Made by a program: the position numbers and the translations under genes. DNA of 64,000 bases from Diphasiastrum complanatum (lineage: Eukaryota > Streptophyta > Lycopodiopsida > Lycopodiales > Lycopodiaceae), in contig CM055106.1 in assembly GCA_029204225.1 (NCBI GenBank), forward strand, positions 10,832,539 to 10,896,538. The letters run 5' to 3'. Shown here in pieces: positions 23,001 to 34,867 of the stretch. The notes below the pieces were generated by a model, which was not told where the DNA came from, did not search any database, and saw only the letters and a program-made list of their open reading frames with translations. Position 1 is the first letter of the stretch. The number at the start of each line of letters is the position of its first letter.

Positions 23001-26000
23001 TTAGGATGGGTTTCCCATGTGGCATCATGGCCTCACATGTGTGGGACCCACTTGTGTACACAATTTACACTATTCTACATGGTTTTTGATCAAGCTAGAT
23101 TGCCAATTTTTGGCAATTCTTCACACTCCTCCTCAAATTTAGCTTGATCTATTTACAACTCTCTTGATAGATCAATGAAAGCTTTTAGAAGTGTCTAAAA
23201 AATCCAGCTACAAAGAAGGAACTTTTGAGACTCCAATAGAGAATGATGTCCATGAAGGATCTTTCACCACCTCTTAGAGGATCCCTTACAAGATGTTCCA
23301 TAAATGTGTCTATATACATGTAGCACACTTCAAAACTAAACATCATGCCAAGCCATGGATTCCAAGGCATTTTGTGCACTTGAAGATACATCAATAAAAA
23401 TATTAAGTGCATAAATAATGTTGCCAAAGACAACTTGTCCTGCTTGGTCCATATGATTGAGCCTAGATGGCTCCATCTTGATACTCAAGGTTCTTCTTGG
23501 AGTCCTCGGGTCTTGAGCTTGCTCCTCCACTTGACTTGACTCCAAACCATCAATGAATTGAATAAGGTGTTGATCCAAAGGTGCTTCTTCAAGTTTACAA
23601 ATCTTCCACTCTTGAAAGATCACATTTCCACCATTGACAAATTCTTTGGCTGAAAACAAGTAGATTCTACAATCTCTACTTGAAGAGCAAAATACTACCA
23701 TTATTCCTATCATTGAAATAGGATAATCTTTGGTCCTTACATTGGAATGATCATGCTCAAAGCATGTGGACCCAAAGATTTCCAATACAAATGATGTTTC
23801 ATCTTTTATGACACTATTCAAACTATTACAAAAATAGTTATCCAATGAAATTGCTTTATCAACAACAAATGTAGATTTCAAAGCATCCCATTTCATTGTC
23901 TTGTCATACAAAGTAATAAACACCATGAATCTTAAAGGTAAGAAACAAGTCACCTCATGTCTACTAATACTTTCCAAAAAGTATTCAAAGATAGTAGACT
24001 CTCCAATGCTCACCACCCTTGCAAGATGCACATTTGAACGGACAATTTGCATGCAATTTGATGACTCGGACATTGTCATTGAGGACTCCCTTGGAACTCT
24101 CATGCTTTGAGGCTGATCCTCAAGATCTTCCTCCTTTTGATGCTCCTCCTCAATGCAAGCAAGATCACACTTTGCCAAGATCTCCTCTTGAGTGATCTCC
24201 TCCTTTGCCAAGCTCATTCTTTCAAAAGCAACACTAGCTTCCAACTTAAACAATCTTCCATGTTTAAATCCCTTTGCAATGCAAACATCATTCTTCAAGA
24301 TGAAGCAAACACCATGCTTAAAGTGGACATCCAAATCACTTTCTAAGAGTAGACCAACACTAAGCATATTCTTGGTGATTGATGGTACATAAAGGACATT
24401 TTCTAGATCCATGCATTTTGAGGATTCTAGATACAAAGAGATGGTGCCAACACCATCTATCCTACACTCTTCATCATTTGCAGTAAAGACAAACTTTTTA
24501 GCATCATTGAAAGAGTGTAAGGTTGAGAAAAAGTCCTTCTCACAAGACATGTGGGAGCTAGCCCCACTGTCGATCCACCAATTGTCTCTTGAATTGCTAT
24601 TGCTTGTTGGTGAGGATGTAGATGCCATCAAGAATACATCTACTTCATCCTCCTCCTCCTCCTTTGCAAGGTTTCCTTGTTTGTCCTCCTCCACTTGTGC
24701 TCTTAGCCTCTTGTAGCATTCAGATGCATAATGCCCCTTCCTTCCACAAAAGAAGCATTTTTAATTTGACTTGTCCTTTGAGCTTGATGCATCATCCTCT
24801 TCTTTGGCCTCCTTTGGATGCTTCTTCTTTCCACTGGTCTTCTTTTTTCCCTTGAATGAGAAATTAGCTTTCTCATCACCATCCTGCAATGACAAGGAAC
24901 TCATCCTAGATTTTGCATGGAGCATCCTACACTCTTCAGCCACTAATACACTGTGAAGTTTTTCTATAGTTGGCAAAGTGTCTTGGATGGCAAAACTTTG
25001 GACCAAATTTGAAAAGTCATCTCCTAGACCATTAAGGACAATTTGTACAAGCTCTCCATCATGAATCTTCTCTCCAATGGAAGCCAACTCCCTATTTAGA
25101 GACTTGATTCTGAGTACATAATTCTGTGCACTCTCCTCACTTCTCCTCATGCTTTGCAAAATTTGATTTGTAAGCATAAGAACTCTAGAAGTGTTGCTAG
25201 ACTCATAGATTGATTTTAAAGACTCCCAAGCCTCTTTAGAATTAGTACAAGCTGATACTTCTCTCAACAAATCATTGCTCACATTCATCTTCACACAATG
25301 AAGTGCAAGCCTAGATCTCTTCTTGTATCTAGCTAACTCATGTGCACCTAGAGGTTCATCTTCATCTTCAATCAAGAACTCATAAAGGTCTTGGAGCACC
25401 AAGAGTGACTCCATTCTAACCTTCCAAATAGCATAATTTTTAGAATTCAACCTCTCACTAGCTTCTAGAAGGTATGCTCCAGTAGATCCCATCTTACTAG
25501 TGACTTCTACAAATAAGAAATAGATTTGATTGACTTGAAACTCACAAAGGTCTCACACTTGCAGTGTTTCACTCAAATTTGATTTCTATTCCAACAAATG
25601 GACTTATAATCACAGTTCTATCACTCCCTCACAAAGCTGGAATGAAGATAAGATGAAGTGAAAACTACTTTCAAACAAATCTTGCCAAGAAATGGATTTG
25701 ATTGTCTCTAGAAACTCACTAAGGTCTCTCTCTTGTAGTTTTTCACTCAAATTAGATTTCTAATCCAACAAATGGACTTATAATCTCAGTTCTAGCACTC
25801 CCTCACAAAGTTGGAATGAAGATAAGATGATGTGAAATCTACTTACAATCAAATCTTGCCAATTTTGGCTATTTTTGGACAAAAAAATGACTTAATCTCT
25901 TTCTTCCTTCTTGGTGTACTTTCAAGACCTGTTTTTAACCTTAATAGGACTTGAACTCAGCCTAGATTAATTAGATTCCATGAAACAAATTCAAATCTAA

Positions 26001-29000
26001 TCAATCGCAAATGATCTTGGTAGATTATCCTAGGATCTCCACCAAAAATTACACCAACAGCTCACAAATTGAATTTTTTTGGATCAAATGAATACCATGC
26101 ATTAAATGCAGGTTCAGAGGTGCCCACACATGTGGACAGTACGGATTTGGACCCCTACCAAGTTTGGGATCAAATCTCCTCACCAAAATCAAGATTCTAG
26201 CTTGCCCTCTCAATACTAGCTTTTAGCACCAAAACTTGCTAAAAATGGATTTGCATTAGATCAATGGCTTATGCTCTTGTACTTGGCTATGATACCATGT
26301 GAAAAGTACTGTACTTTAGGACCATAAATGGATCTACAAAAGATCCACAAGAGTGATTGGATGCTTGCTTAACAATCTATCAAAAAACTAGACACAAAAA
26401 AGTTGATCTAGATTGGCAATTTGACAAACAACAAGCATTAACAATCAAAAGCATTGATAAACATTGAAATCCGAGCCCACACGTGTGTACTACAGGCTGT
26501 AGTACGGCCTTCAACCTGAGAAACAAGTAGAAATTGATTTGGTCTCATTTGGATCACAAAAACTCAATGTACATAGTGAACTAGCTTGAGATTGCCAATG
26601 AGCTCCAAAAATTTTCTATCTTCTCACTATGGAGAGAGGGAATACATAACAAATTCGACTTCCTTCTTGAAGTTAGGTGGATTTCCAGCATGTAATAAGG
26701 AAGTTAACTCACTCTCCTTGACCTAAAATGAAACCCTAGTCTATTTCCTAGAGTTATGCTTGGTAGGTAGCTAGTTGGTCAAATTTTCACCTTAAACTTA
26801 GGTGTAGGTCCTATAAAGTAGGGATGACCACCAAATAGACATGACCAACTCTCTTGACTTGACCTAACCTACATTAGGATGGATTTCCCATGTGGCATCA
26901 TGGCCTCATGTGTGGGACCCACTTGTGTACACAATTTACACTATTCTACATGGTTTTTGATCAAGCTAGATTTGCCAATTTTTGGCAATTCTTCACAGCA
27001 CGATATGTCTTGCATATCATTTTTGTTTGCTTGTTGCACTTTTTTGATGTATGGGATGCAATGTTTATTATCTCTTCCAAATGATCATTTTTATTTGAAT
27101 TAAAATCATCTAGGGCGTTGAAAGGTAAAATAAAAATTTGGATAGAATGAACCATTACCAGTGGGGTGATGAGAGAATAAAATATTATATAATGGGAAGC
27201 ACTAGTGGAGATTGATCTATGTTGTCTCTCTTTAAAACTGTTGAAGACACATCTTTGATATTATGATAGAACTAGTGAGAATGTTTATGAGAGATGAATG
27301 CCAAAAATGAGTGGAGAGAAAATGACGAGCATTTTTTCATTTTTTTCTCACAGTTATTAAAAAGGAAAAAGTATATACATAATGATCGAATCTTAGATCT
27401 TTCTTATGGTGAAGATAGATATGGTGAATTTTTAGATCTGATTCTCTATATTTGATCAAGAGGGTATGAATATGAGCTATTGAGATATATAGCATTGTTG
27501 ATTTCTATATTTTGAGAAGAAAAGTGATTTTGACCAGGAAATTAGGATTTTCCTAAGAAATCCATCTATGAGTGATTTATGATGAAGACAAAATCTACTA
27601 GAGTAGGTTATACATACACAAACCTATTACTAGAGGACATATTGAATTTGCATTCATACCCCTATGATTAGTTTTGCTTTTAAACGTTATACAAGTAGGT
27701 TGACTTTCACATGGTCCTAAATACAATCTTATTTGATTTTCCATTAATGGTGCTTTGCACAGTGCATGTGCACCATTATTCAATGTCTTAGTTAATTACA
27801 TAACTCAAAAAGACAAGGCTGTGAGAGCCCTCAATATTGGTCGTGGAATCTCCCAACAATGAGATTTGGCACAAAATCTTTCAACAAAAAGTAAAGGTAG
27901 ATATTCTTGTTTGTTTTGTCAGAGAATAATCATCTTTAATAGCTTTTAGAGCATGAAGATCTTATTTGTGTAGCTCTAAATCTTTCAAAAGCATTAGCAC
28001 TTAGAAGGATTATTTTCAAACGAAATTATCCTATAGGCATCATTCAATGGATGTTCAATAGAACCATTCATTATTCATTTAATGAAAATTATCACTCTCT
28101 CTTTTTCTTGAACTTTCTCTATATCAAAAAATAAGCTTGCATAAAAGTTTTCTCATGATTTACAATTATGATCCCTTGTTAATGCTTCAAAGTTTTTTCT
28201 TAAAACATGCTTATCTAGTGTGTCCAAATTTTGTGTCTATTCCATTTTTATATCTCATCACATGTTTTCATTTTTATTTTTTCTCAAATCTACCTCATCA
28301 AATGTTTTCAATTTCTAAATATTGTGCTTCTATATTTCTCATCATGATGTCTATCTCTCTAAGATATCTCATGTAATTCCTTTGTAAGTTGTTGGAAGCT
28401 AGATCTAGCTAGCATATATTTGTTGGTTTACATTTTGGTCTCACTTTGGCCTATTTTGGCCTCTTATGAGTTAGGTCTCCTGTTGTCTTCTAATTTGATT
28501 TCCTCAAGTTGTAGCACAATGTTTTGTATTTTCTTTTGTTGTAGCCAATATACACTTTTCACCGTTTGAGAATATGAAAATTAGCATCACATTTCTCTAA
28601 GCCCTTTCTGTACATCTATCATTTGAATCATAGAAAGTGATCTTTTTCACAATTGAGTTTGTCATAGCAAAGTGCTTAATTTTATACTGGAATCATCTTA
28701 TCTATATTCATATCTTATGAAAATCAAGTGCATAAATTTGCTAAATGACAAAATTGTGGCAGTTTGCTTACTCTCACATCCAAATTTAGCCCTAACTTTC
28801 TGCAGTCTCCAATTCTATTCATACATGGACATTCTGATGTAGATGTACATTATGGTCAAATTTTGTTCTTTATTTGTATGGAAAAAGAAATGTTTTAGTA
28901 AGACCCTTGGTTTGTATGCACTTGAATCACCTAACAATAGCGTGTGATGGAAATAGATTCATTAAGTCTTTCCAATAGGTTTTTTCATCAATAGGTCTCT

Positions 29001-29250
29001 TGTAGAATATCATAGTTTCAAATGAGAATGTTATCAAACAAGTAAATTCATGCCATTGCGAGTAGTATCCTCAACAACACTACCAAGAGAGTCAATGCTA
29101 CTAAATGACATGTTTACTTAAAGAGCACTCAATGTTGATTCTTTGTGATAAAATGACTTATTTCTAATGTCACCAATTTTCCATACATAGTTCGAAACGT
29201 GGATTTATTAAAAAACATACATAGTATATTGACCAATTATAAGTTGTATA

Positions 29251-29290
<40 letters not shown>

Positions 29291-32200
29291 CGCACGCTAG
29301 GAAGAAAGTTCACATTCTCTTCCTGCTTGCACTACTTGACTATTCTTTTATAGCATAATGCTTCTTGGTTTCCAAGTGAAGGCTCTAACTTGGGACCGAA
29401 GAAACTTTGGATGCCTTTTATAGCATAATGATGTTAGGATCCTCAATAAGAACATCGCCTATCACCCTTGGGGTGTTCAAATTCAGGAGCTTGGATTAGG
29501 TGGAAATGGATATGAAGAAAAAACTAATATACTAGTAAAATTCTAAGCATGAACAAAACATTTCTCGAAAAGTACGAGTAGGTAAATTAGATATTTTTAT
29601 AAGTCAATGGACTTATAATTTCTGGGGAAGCATGTAAGTACATCACATGATTTACAAAGGTATTGCTTATAATTGATGTGGTTTCCTGTTACAGATTATC
29701 AGGAAATCCATACCTGTGCCTTGAGCCTGGATCGTGCTTCTCACCTATCCAGTCGCCTATTCCATCCCAAGCCCCACAGATCGTTAACAGCCAGCCATCC
29801 AAAAAAACCAATCATCTGGGTCTCATCCTTGGCATTGCAGCTGGAGGGATAATTGCATCTGTTCTGCTGGTGGCATCAATTTTCTTTTACTGTCGTGGTA
29901 GTGGCACTCAGAAGCCGGGTAGCTTCAAAGGAGTTGACAGTTCGGCTCCGAGTATGAACGGTGACGTTTTTGGTATGCGGTATTCAAAGCTTTACATTGA
30001 TCCGGTTGAGCTATACGAATTTGTAGCTGTCACTGGCACCCATACACAATGATCTTTTGGGTTTTGCTCGCATTTGAACAACAGTGCCATGAATAACCCT
30101 ATAATTTGAAGGGATGTTCAGCTAACCTAGAGTATCCTTTGGAAATGATGCAGGAGTAGCTGACACGAAGACTTCCCGAGACAGAAGTCAGGAATTTATA
30201 TTTAATTTCGAGGAAATTCGAGGTTGTACAAAAGGTTTCCAACGAAAGATTGGTGAAGGTGGTTTTGGACCTGTATATTACGGGAAATTGTCAGATGGTA
30301 GAGAAGTTGCTGTGAAGGTTTTAGCAACAGATTCTCATCAAGGAGCTGCCGAGTTTATCAACGAGGTTCGTCTATTATAACTCTACTAAAATCCCAAATG
30401 TGCCTTACAAAGATGGATTTTGTACGACAGTCTTTTTAGTACAGCATTTTTTGTTTCCTAAAATATTGACTATTGGAGAAAAGCTGAAGGCATTAGACCA
30501 AAATCATTGCTACAGGTCGAGTTACTTTCAAGAGTGCATCATAGATACTTGGTGTCCCTTCTCGGATACTGCAATGAGTCGGATCAAAAGATCTTAGTGT
30601 ATGAATACATGCCCAAGGGTACACTACGTGATAATCTTTATGGTACGTAGCGTTCATATCGCATCTCGCAGTTAACGTATACTTTGAGCTTGCCGCCTGC
30701 GCATAATGTACATCGTAGACTTGTAGTCGTCTTTCTTGTACAGCGCACTCTTTAGCACACACACTGAGAAGGCGTTAATAACGCGTTAAGCCAGCTATCT
30801 CCGGACTCCTCACTCTCTACCGTTGTTTACTTGCTAAAAAAATTGAAGATAGTATGTCTTACATGCTTGCTGCGATGATTTGTAGGTGCAATGCCTCAAT
30901 CGCAGAAAAGCCTCAGCTGGAAGATGCGGTTAAACATAGCTCTAAACGCGGCACAAGGTGATCACTGGTGTTCCACTTGTTCTTTTAATAACGTGACTTA
31001 ATCGAAGCTCGTTCAACGCATGAAACGCATACAATACATTACCAATCGGAGATTCTCATGCAGCAATGATGGATAAGTTTCTACCGGAGGTCGTCACAAG
31101 GAGAGTTATATAGCTTGTGATAGTACGTTACAGCTCAGTTACACAGCATGAATGCGTTGTAAGACTAGAAGGTCTGACATTGGATCTAACAATGGTTTCC
31201 AGGGCTGGAGTACTTACATACAGGTTGTCACCCTAGGATCATTCATAGAGACATTAAAAGCAGTAACATTTTGTTGAGCAAAACCTTAACAGCAAAAGTT
31301 TCTGATTTCGGGCTTTCGAAACTTGCGACCGAGGACGAAACTAGCCATATTTTCACCGTGGTGAAGGGGACCGCAGGATACCTTGATCCAGAGTACGTGA
31401 TATGAAATTCCTGTCTAGAACTGCATCTAGTTCATCAATTTTTCCAATTGTGAAATTCGGTATACCATAATAACACAAGCTTTAATGGTGAAAACGAGTG
31501 CAGATACTATCTTTCAAATCAATTGGGAGAGAAAAGCGATGTTTTTAGTTTTGGAGTTGTGCTCCTCGAAATCATCTGTGGACGGGAGCCAGTCAAAATG
31601 AATGTGCCACGAGAAGAGATGAACCTAGTCGAATGGGTGAGAAAACATACTTTTCTAGTGATTGAACAGTCTCAACTTCACATTGTGCGTAAACAATTTG
31701 ATCATCTAGCTCAAATCTTCATAAGATCCATTCGCTTGGATCTTCTTATAGCAAGATTTCCTCCACGTATTTTTTACCCTTTCACTTGACTGGCTTTTGA
31801 TCTCTCAGAGCTTTCATCTTTGAATTTGCAATGTTCCGGGCAGTGCAATCCTATGTATCTCCCCTCCTTTGAAGTTGATAATGACGTTGCAACCTATTGA
31901 GTTCTATTTTATGGTAGAAAGAAACTTTAACGTTGCATATAATGAAATGGCAGCCTTATTGATTGCCAGACCTGAATGGTTTTAGATTTAATACGGGATT
32001 ATTTCTCAGGTACGCAAACACTTACAGGAAGGAGAAATTCATGAGGTTGTGGATCCATTTTTGAGAAGCACCTACAAGATGGAAGCCATGTGGAAGGTTG
32101 CAGAGATAGCGATCGTGAGTGCAGAACCAAGGGGAATGTACAGACCCACAATGGCTGAAGTAGTGCAGGAGCTCAAGGCAGCAATCCAAATTGAGAATGG

Positions 32201-32357
32201 AACTTCTATGTCGTTCTCTGATCAGAGCAACAATGGTCCAGTTTTTGCGGGTCGAAACCAATACTCTCCGAACTTGCATAGCATGGATATTCTAGAGCAT
32301 GTCCAACCCTCCTTTAACAACAGCTCAGCTTTCTCCACGGAGTTGGAAGGAAGATAA
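17006..32357 (+). CDS. malectin-like LRR receptor kinase (LRR-I class, At1g67720-like), 14 exons visible
   Basis: Exons, all with GT-AG borders and consistent phase: 17006-17543, 17720-18228, 18587-18716, 18948-19019, 19132-19200, 19379-19450, 19625-19696, 29695-29972, 30154-30365, 30516-30642, 30886-30957, 31203-31392, 31504-31636, 32010-32357 (stop). They join to about 940 residues; family members are about 930. Residues 1-350: malectin-like ectodomain ([27 protein letters not shown]). 350-487: LRR region opening with [14 protein letters not shown], then four repeats on 69-72 bp exons. 527-553: transmembrane helix, followed by a basic/polar juxtamembrane part. 608-880: Ser/Thr kinase with [12 protein letters not shown] loop, VAVKVL lysine, HRDIKSSN catalytic loop (RD type), DFG, and GTAGYLDPE activation segment, so likely active. 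It should sit in the plasma membrane with the kinase in the cytosol; ligand unknown. The first exon (signal peptide) was not found. Confidence 0.9.
20018..20235 (+). mobile_element. tRNA-derived SINE with poly(A) tail and target-site duplication
   Basis: The body (20032-20200) starts with a tRNA-like head: GGGTAGAGTGG near 20054 fits a degenerate A box, and GGTTCGAACCCC at about 20087-20098 is a perfect B box for RNA polymerase III. It ends in 24 A residues (20201-20224). The flanks AAATGGGGGGCGCT (20018-20031) and AAATGGGGGGTGCT (20222-20235) form a 14 bp target-site duplication with one mismatch. No ORF. It needs LINE machinery to move; none is seen here. Confidence 0.88.
20263..20427. repeat. 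84 bp tandem duplication
   Basis: The unit beginning GAGGAATAACAATTTCC and ending GACCATTTTGAAT occurs twice, at 20263 and 20347, with few differences. It lies just 3' of the SINE inside the intron. Confidence 0.85.
22426..23125 (-). repeat. 3' LTR (700 bp)
   Basis: Direct repeat of 26298-26997. Next to the polypurine tract, so it is the 3' LTR of the minus-strand element. Confidence 0.92.
23336..24694 (-). pseudogene. gag end, aspartic protease and decayed integrase of the intron element
   Basis: A 452-codon open frame. It begins right after the zinc knuckle region, then has [19 protein letters not shown] (protease, D-S-G intact) and [15 protein letters not shown]. Further on, the [17 protein letters not shown] and [11 protein letters not shown] blocks align with the C-terminal integrase landmarks (RIFG-C, SRDVIFHE) of the 36 kb element, but the DDE catalytic region is unrecognisable. 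The frame is open despite the loss of integrase motifs. A separate short piece (23433-23185) with [16 protein letters not shown] corresponds to the RT/RNase H boundary of intact copia. Confidence 0.75.
24695..25492 (-). pseudogene. copia gag with zinc knuckle, one nonsense codon
   Basis: The ORF 25492-24761 (243 aa) starts [20 protein letters not shown], then [19 protein letters not shown], with the usual gag helices ([20 protein letters not shown]). A single in-frame TAA at 24761 separates it from the zinc knuckle [14 protein letters not shown], which then runs into the 24694 frame. The sister element at 44.76 kb has KQK at the same point, so this is likely a Gln-to-stop change. Gag packages element RNA into virus-like particles. 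Confidence 0.85.
25523..25862. repeat. 172 bp direct duplication in the element leader
   Basis: Units starting GATTTGATTG at 25523 and 25695 share CCAACAAATGGACTTATAAT and CACTCCCTCACAAAG and both end near CTTGCCAA. They lie in the untranslated leader between PBS and gag. Confidence 0.75.
26298..26997 (-). repeat. 5' LTR (700 bp)
   Basis: Direct repeat of 22426-23125, adjoining the initiator-Met-type primer-binding site. Confidence 0.92.
29253..29287. repeat. (TG)n microsatellite
   Basis: About 16 TG units followed by CGAGCGCACGC, inside the kinase intron. Confidence 0.9.
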
Positions 32358-32805
32358 AAACTTCAGTTAGCACATCAGTGTTACCTAGGTTGCAGACTCT
32401 GCAAACTCTCTTCAATCAATTGAACCTGCATACATTATTTCTTCTGAGTAAGTGCTTATCTTTTCCAGATTCTGGAATCTGAGTAGATAAACAGAAAATA
32501 CATGGTCAGATCAACATAAACATGACAAGATGATCTAAGAAGATCATGATAAGCCCTGCTTAGGTTTGGTGGCCTTTCGGTTAGTGTCCTATATTACAAT
32601 AGAAATGGATCTGTATGAAGATTGTAGTAGAAATGGGTTTGTTGGTCATCGTAATGTAGGTCATGTTTTCTCGATATAGTACTGGCATGAGCGAGCTGTT
32701 TGCTGTTGTGATTTCAAAACTGTAAAATGTTGTTGGGAAGTGCAAAGACAAAGTATGTGTGATGGTGGTCGGATTATATCCTTCAGTTATTTGGGATTTA
32801 CAAAA

Positions 32806-32986
32806 AATCAAAGGAATGCTCGACCAAATTTGGTTGGATTAGCCTCCATAGGTGGTTGTTGCTAACTTGCATGTAACTTTGGTAATTGAATGAAGAAATC
32901 AAAGGAATGTTTGACCAATCTGGTTGAATAGACTAAAATCAGTCTATTGTGCTTACTTGCATGAGACTTTGGTAATTGTATGAAGA
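32806..32986. repeat. 90 bp imperfect tandem duplication downstream of the receptor kinase
   Basis: Units beginning AAATCAAAGGAATG at 32806 and 32896 both end ACTTTGGTAATTG-ATGAAG. They follow the kinase stop codon by about 450 bp and may lie in or near its 3' UTR. Confidence 0.75.
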
Positions 32987-33575
32987 AGGTAGGTATCTAA
33001 ACGCTCGAGAGGAGGTGGTATCATTCAGTATGTCTATTCTGAAGTCTCGTAGCAGTATGGACGAGATGTTAATTGTTGGAAAGCGTTGAAGGAAACTTTT
33101 CAATGTATGCAAGAAATTTGTAGTGTTTGTAGTTGGTGGTCAATATATAGCTATTACGTATATTGCATGTCTTTGGATTTGTTGGATGTGGCTATTATGA
33201 ATTCACATTTTTGTATGAATAAATTCTGGCGTGGCAAGTTTCATACAGTTTCTATACGAACCAAGATTAACCCAATGATTGCCAAGACAAATTATTGTAT
33301 GAGATGTTTGTTGGAAGTAATTTTCAAAAATTTGTTCCTAAGCTTTTAAAAAGCACAATATGTGAGATGCTAGGAGATTGTGGTCTAGAACAATGTTATT
33401 GTAATGTAACAATCTTGTGCCAGTCCCCAATGGTTGTATAAACATTTGTTTTTGCTTCAATTAAGATACGGTATTGCTTTTCTCTTGTTCATAAACATTG
33501 CATCTCAGTGTGGCATCTCAGTGTGTCTCTTTGGACGAATGTGGAATTACTCTTTAGTGTGAAGTTTTTAGCATG
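32987..33575. other. no gene seen
   Basis: AT-rich interval. The ORF at 33086-33349 has no recognisable motif. Confidence 0.4.
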
Positions 33576-34285
33576 TGTGAACTTCACCACACACCTTACA
33601 GGATCTTAATGAGGTGTTGTGATTGCACAAGATTGATTAATGAACAGATTACTTGAAAAATCTAAGGCAAGAGCACAATGGCATACATCAGACTGAAAAA
33701 ACTAACTTCTTACTACGAGGAATGAGTATCAGAAATAATTCTAAGTGCTCACTATGGGAAAAACAGCCTGCTCTCGGGTAGAGAGAGAAAATCTACTCAT
33801 AAAACTCGGGTAGAAAGAGAATGAGCCCAAAACACCAAAATCTCAATATTCACAATGTGGCAAAACATGCCAAAGTTTCCCTACATCAAAGAGGCTCGAA
33901 TTCCTATAGTGGAGTTGCATGGAAAGTCCACTTAACTTAGTTAACTCAACTAACAGGGATCCACATGTAAAACTGCATGCATGGATATTGCATGTACTGC
34001 ATGTCACCTCTCAAAATTGCCTAGACATGTGTAGATCATGAAAACTACTTTGCATGTTGCATGCACTGATTTCATGTTGCTTGCATGCACACTGAATGAC
34101 ATTGCATGTAATCTAAACTTTTGCATGACATCAAGACTGAATCTACCTACCTTAAACTCGACCTATTCTAGAAGGTTATGTGCTCAATTCACATACCTTT
34201 ATGTACAATAAAATATACAATGGAAATAAGATAGGCATGGCCCCAAAACTTGAGATAGGAAGATATAATTTTACTAATCTTCACA
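33576..34285 (-). repeat. 3' LTR of the truncated copia element
   Basis: About 710 bp, ends TGTGAA and TTCACA. The right edge is fixed by the polypurine tract; the left edge is inferred from the matching inverted end. No partner LTR is present in the window to confirm it. Confidence 0.6.
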
Positions 34286-34399
34286 CTCCTCCTTAAAATA
34301 TATGTTCCTATCCAACATAGACTTTGAAATTAGGCCAAGGTTAGACCTCATATTGATAAAAACATTCTTGAGCAATGGCTTGGTGAGAAGATCTTCAAC

Positions 34400-34864
34400 T
34401 CAATTTGAAGATCCAACATGCTCCAATAAGATCTCTCTCCCAATAACTTTTTCTCTTACAAAATGATGAGCTACCTCAATGTGTTTTCTCCTTGCATGGA
34501 ACACAGGATTATTTGCAAGAGCCTGAGCTGAGATGTTATCATTCTTGATAATTGGAAGGTCTTCATGTCCATAACACTTTAGCTCCAAGAGTAGCCTTTT
34601 GATCCATAGAACTTCTTTTGTTGTGATTGTAAGAGATTTGTATTCAGCTTCACAAGTTGATAAGGATATAGTTGCTTGCTTCTTTGATAGCCAAGAAACT
34701 AGATTCCCTCCAAGAAAAATTGTGTAAGCACTTGTGGATTTTCTATTCAACCTGTCTCCTGCAAAATCTGAATCTGAAAAAGCAACCAAAGTTAGATCTT
34801 TCTCTTTGTAGATCAATCCATAGTCTAAGGTAGAAGATATATACCTCAAGATTCTTTTAGCCAA
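34400..34864 (-). pseudogene. copia RNase H
   Basis: 154 codons: KRILRYISSTLDYGLIY, FSDSDFAGD, STSAYTIFLGGNLVSWLSKK, TISLSTCEAEYKSL, HIEVAHHFVREKVIG. The catalytic Asp and Glu residues of the family can be placed (SDSDFAGD; CEAEY). It is separated from RT by a TGA at 34865-34867 where other elements have Trp (KIYH-stop-KLAKR), so one nonsense change breaks the polyprotein. Confidence 0.85.
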
Positions 34865-34867
34865 CTT

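Larger units (their letters stand above)
22426..26997 (-). mobile_element. non-autonomous Ty1/copia LTR retrotransposon in the kinase intron (4.57 kb)
   Basis: Two 700 bp LTRs (22426-23125 and 26298-26997) begin TGTGAA and end TTCACA. I count about nine substitutions and three small indels between them, so insertion is fairly recent. Target-site duplication: GCATG (22421-22425) and GCACG (26998-27002), one mismatch. PBS at 26297 leftward reads TGGTATCATAGCC; the polypurine tract GAGGAGGAG lies at 23126-23134. Only gag and protease are well preserved. RT is missing apart from a short remnant next to the 3' LTR, so the element must rely on others for replication. Confidence 0.92.
19697..29694 (+). 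other. 10 kb intron of the receptor kinase, packed with mobile DNA
   Basis: The donor GTACAG at 19697 and acceptor TTACAG ending at 29694 join the last LRR exon to the transmembrane exon in phase. All other introns of this gene are only about 110-370 bp. The intron holds a SINE, an 84 bp tandem duplication, and a 4.57 kb LTR element. The stretches 20430-22420 and 27003-29250 are AT-rich and show no gene; they may be old transposon debris. Confidence 0.85.

Noticed and set aside
29253-29287. CRISPR-like or other structured repeat
   Set aside because: Plain TG microsatellite; no spacer structure, and the window is eukaryotic.
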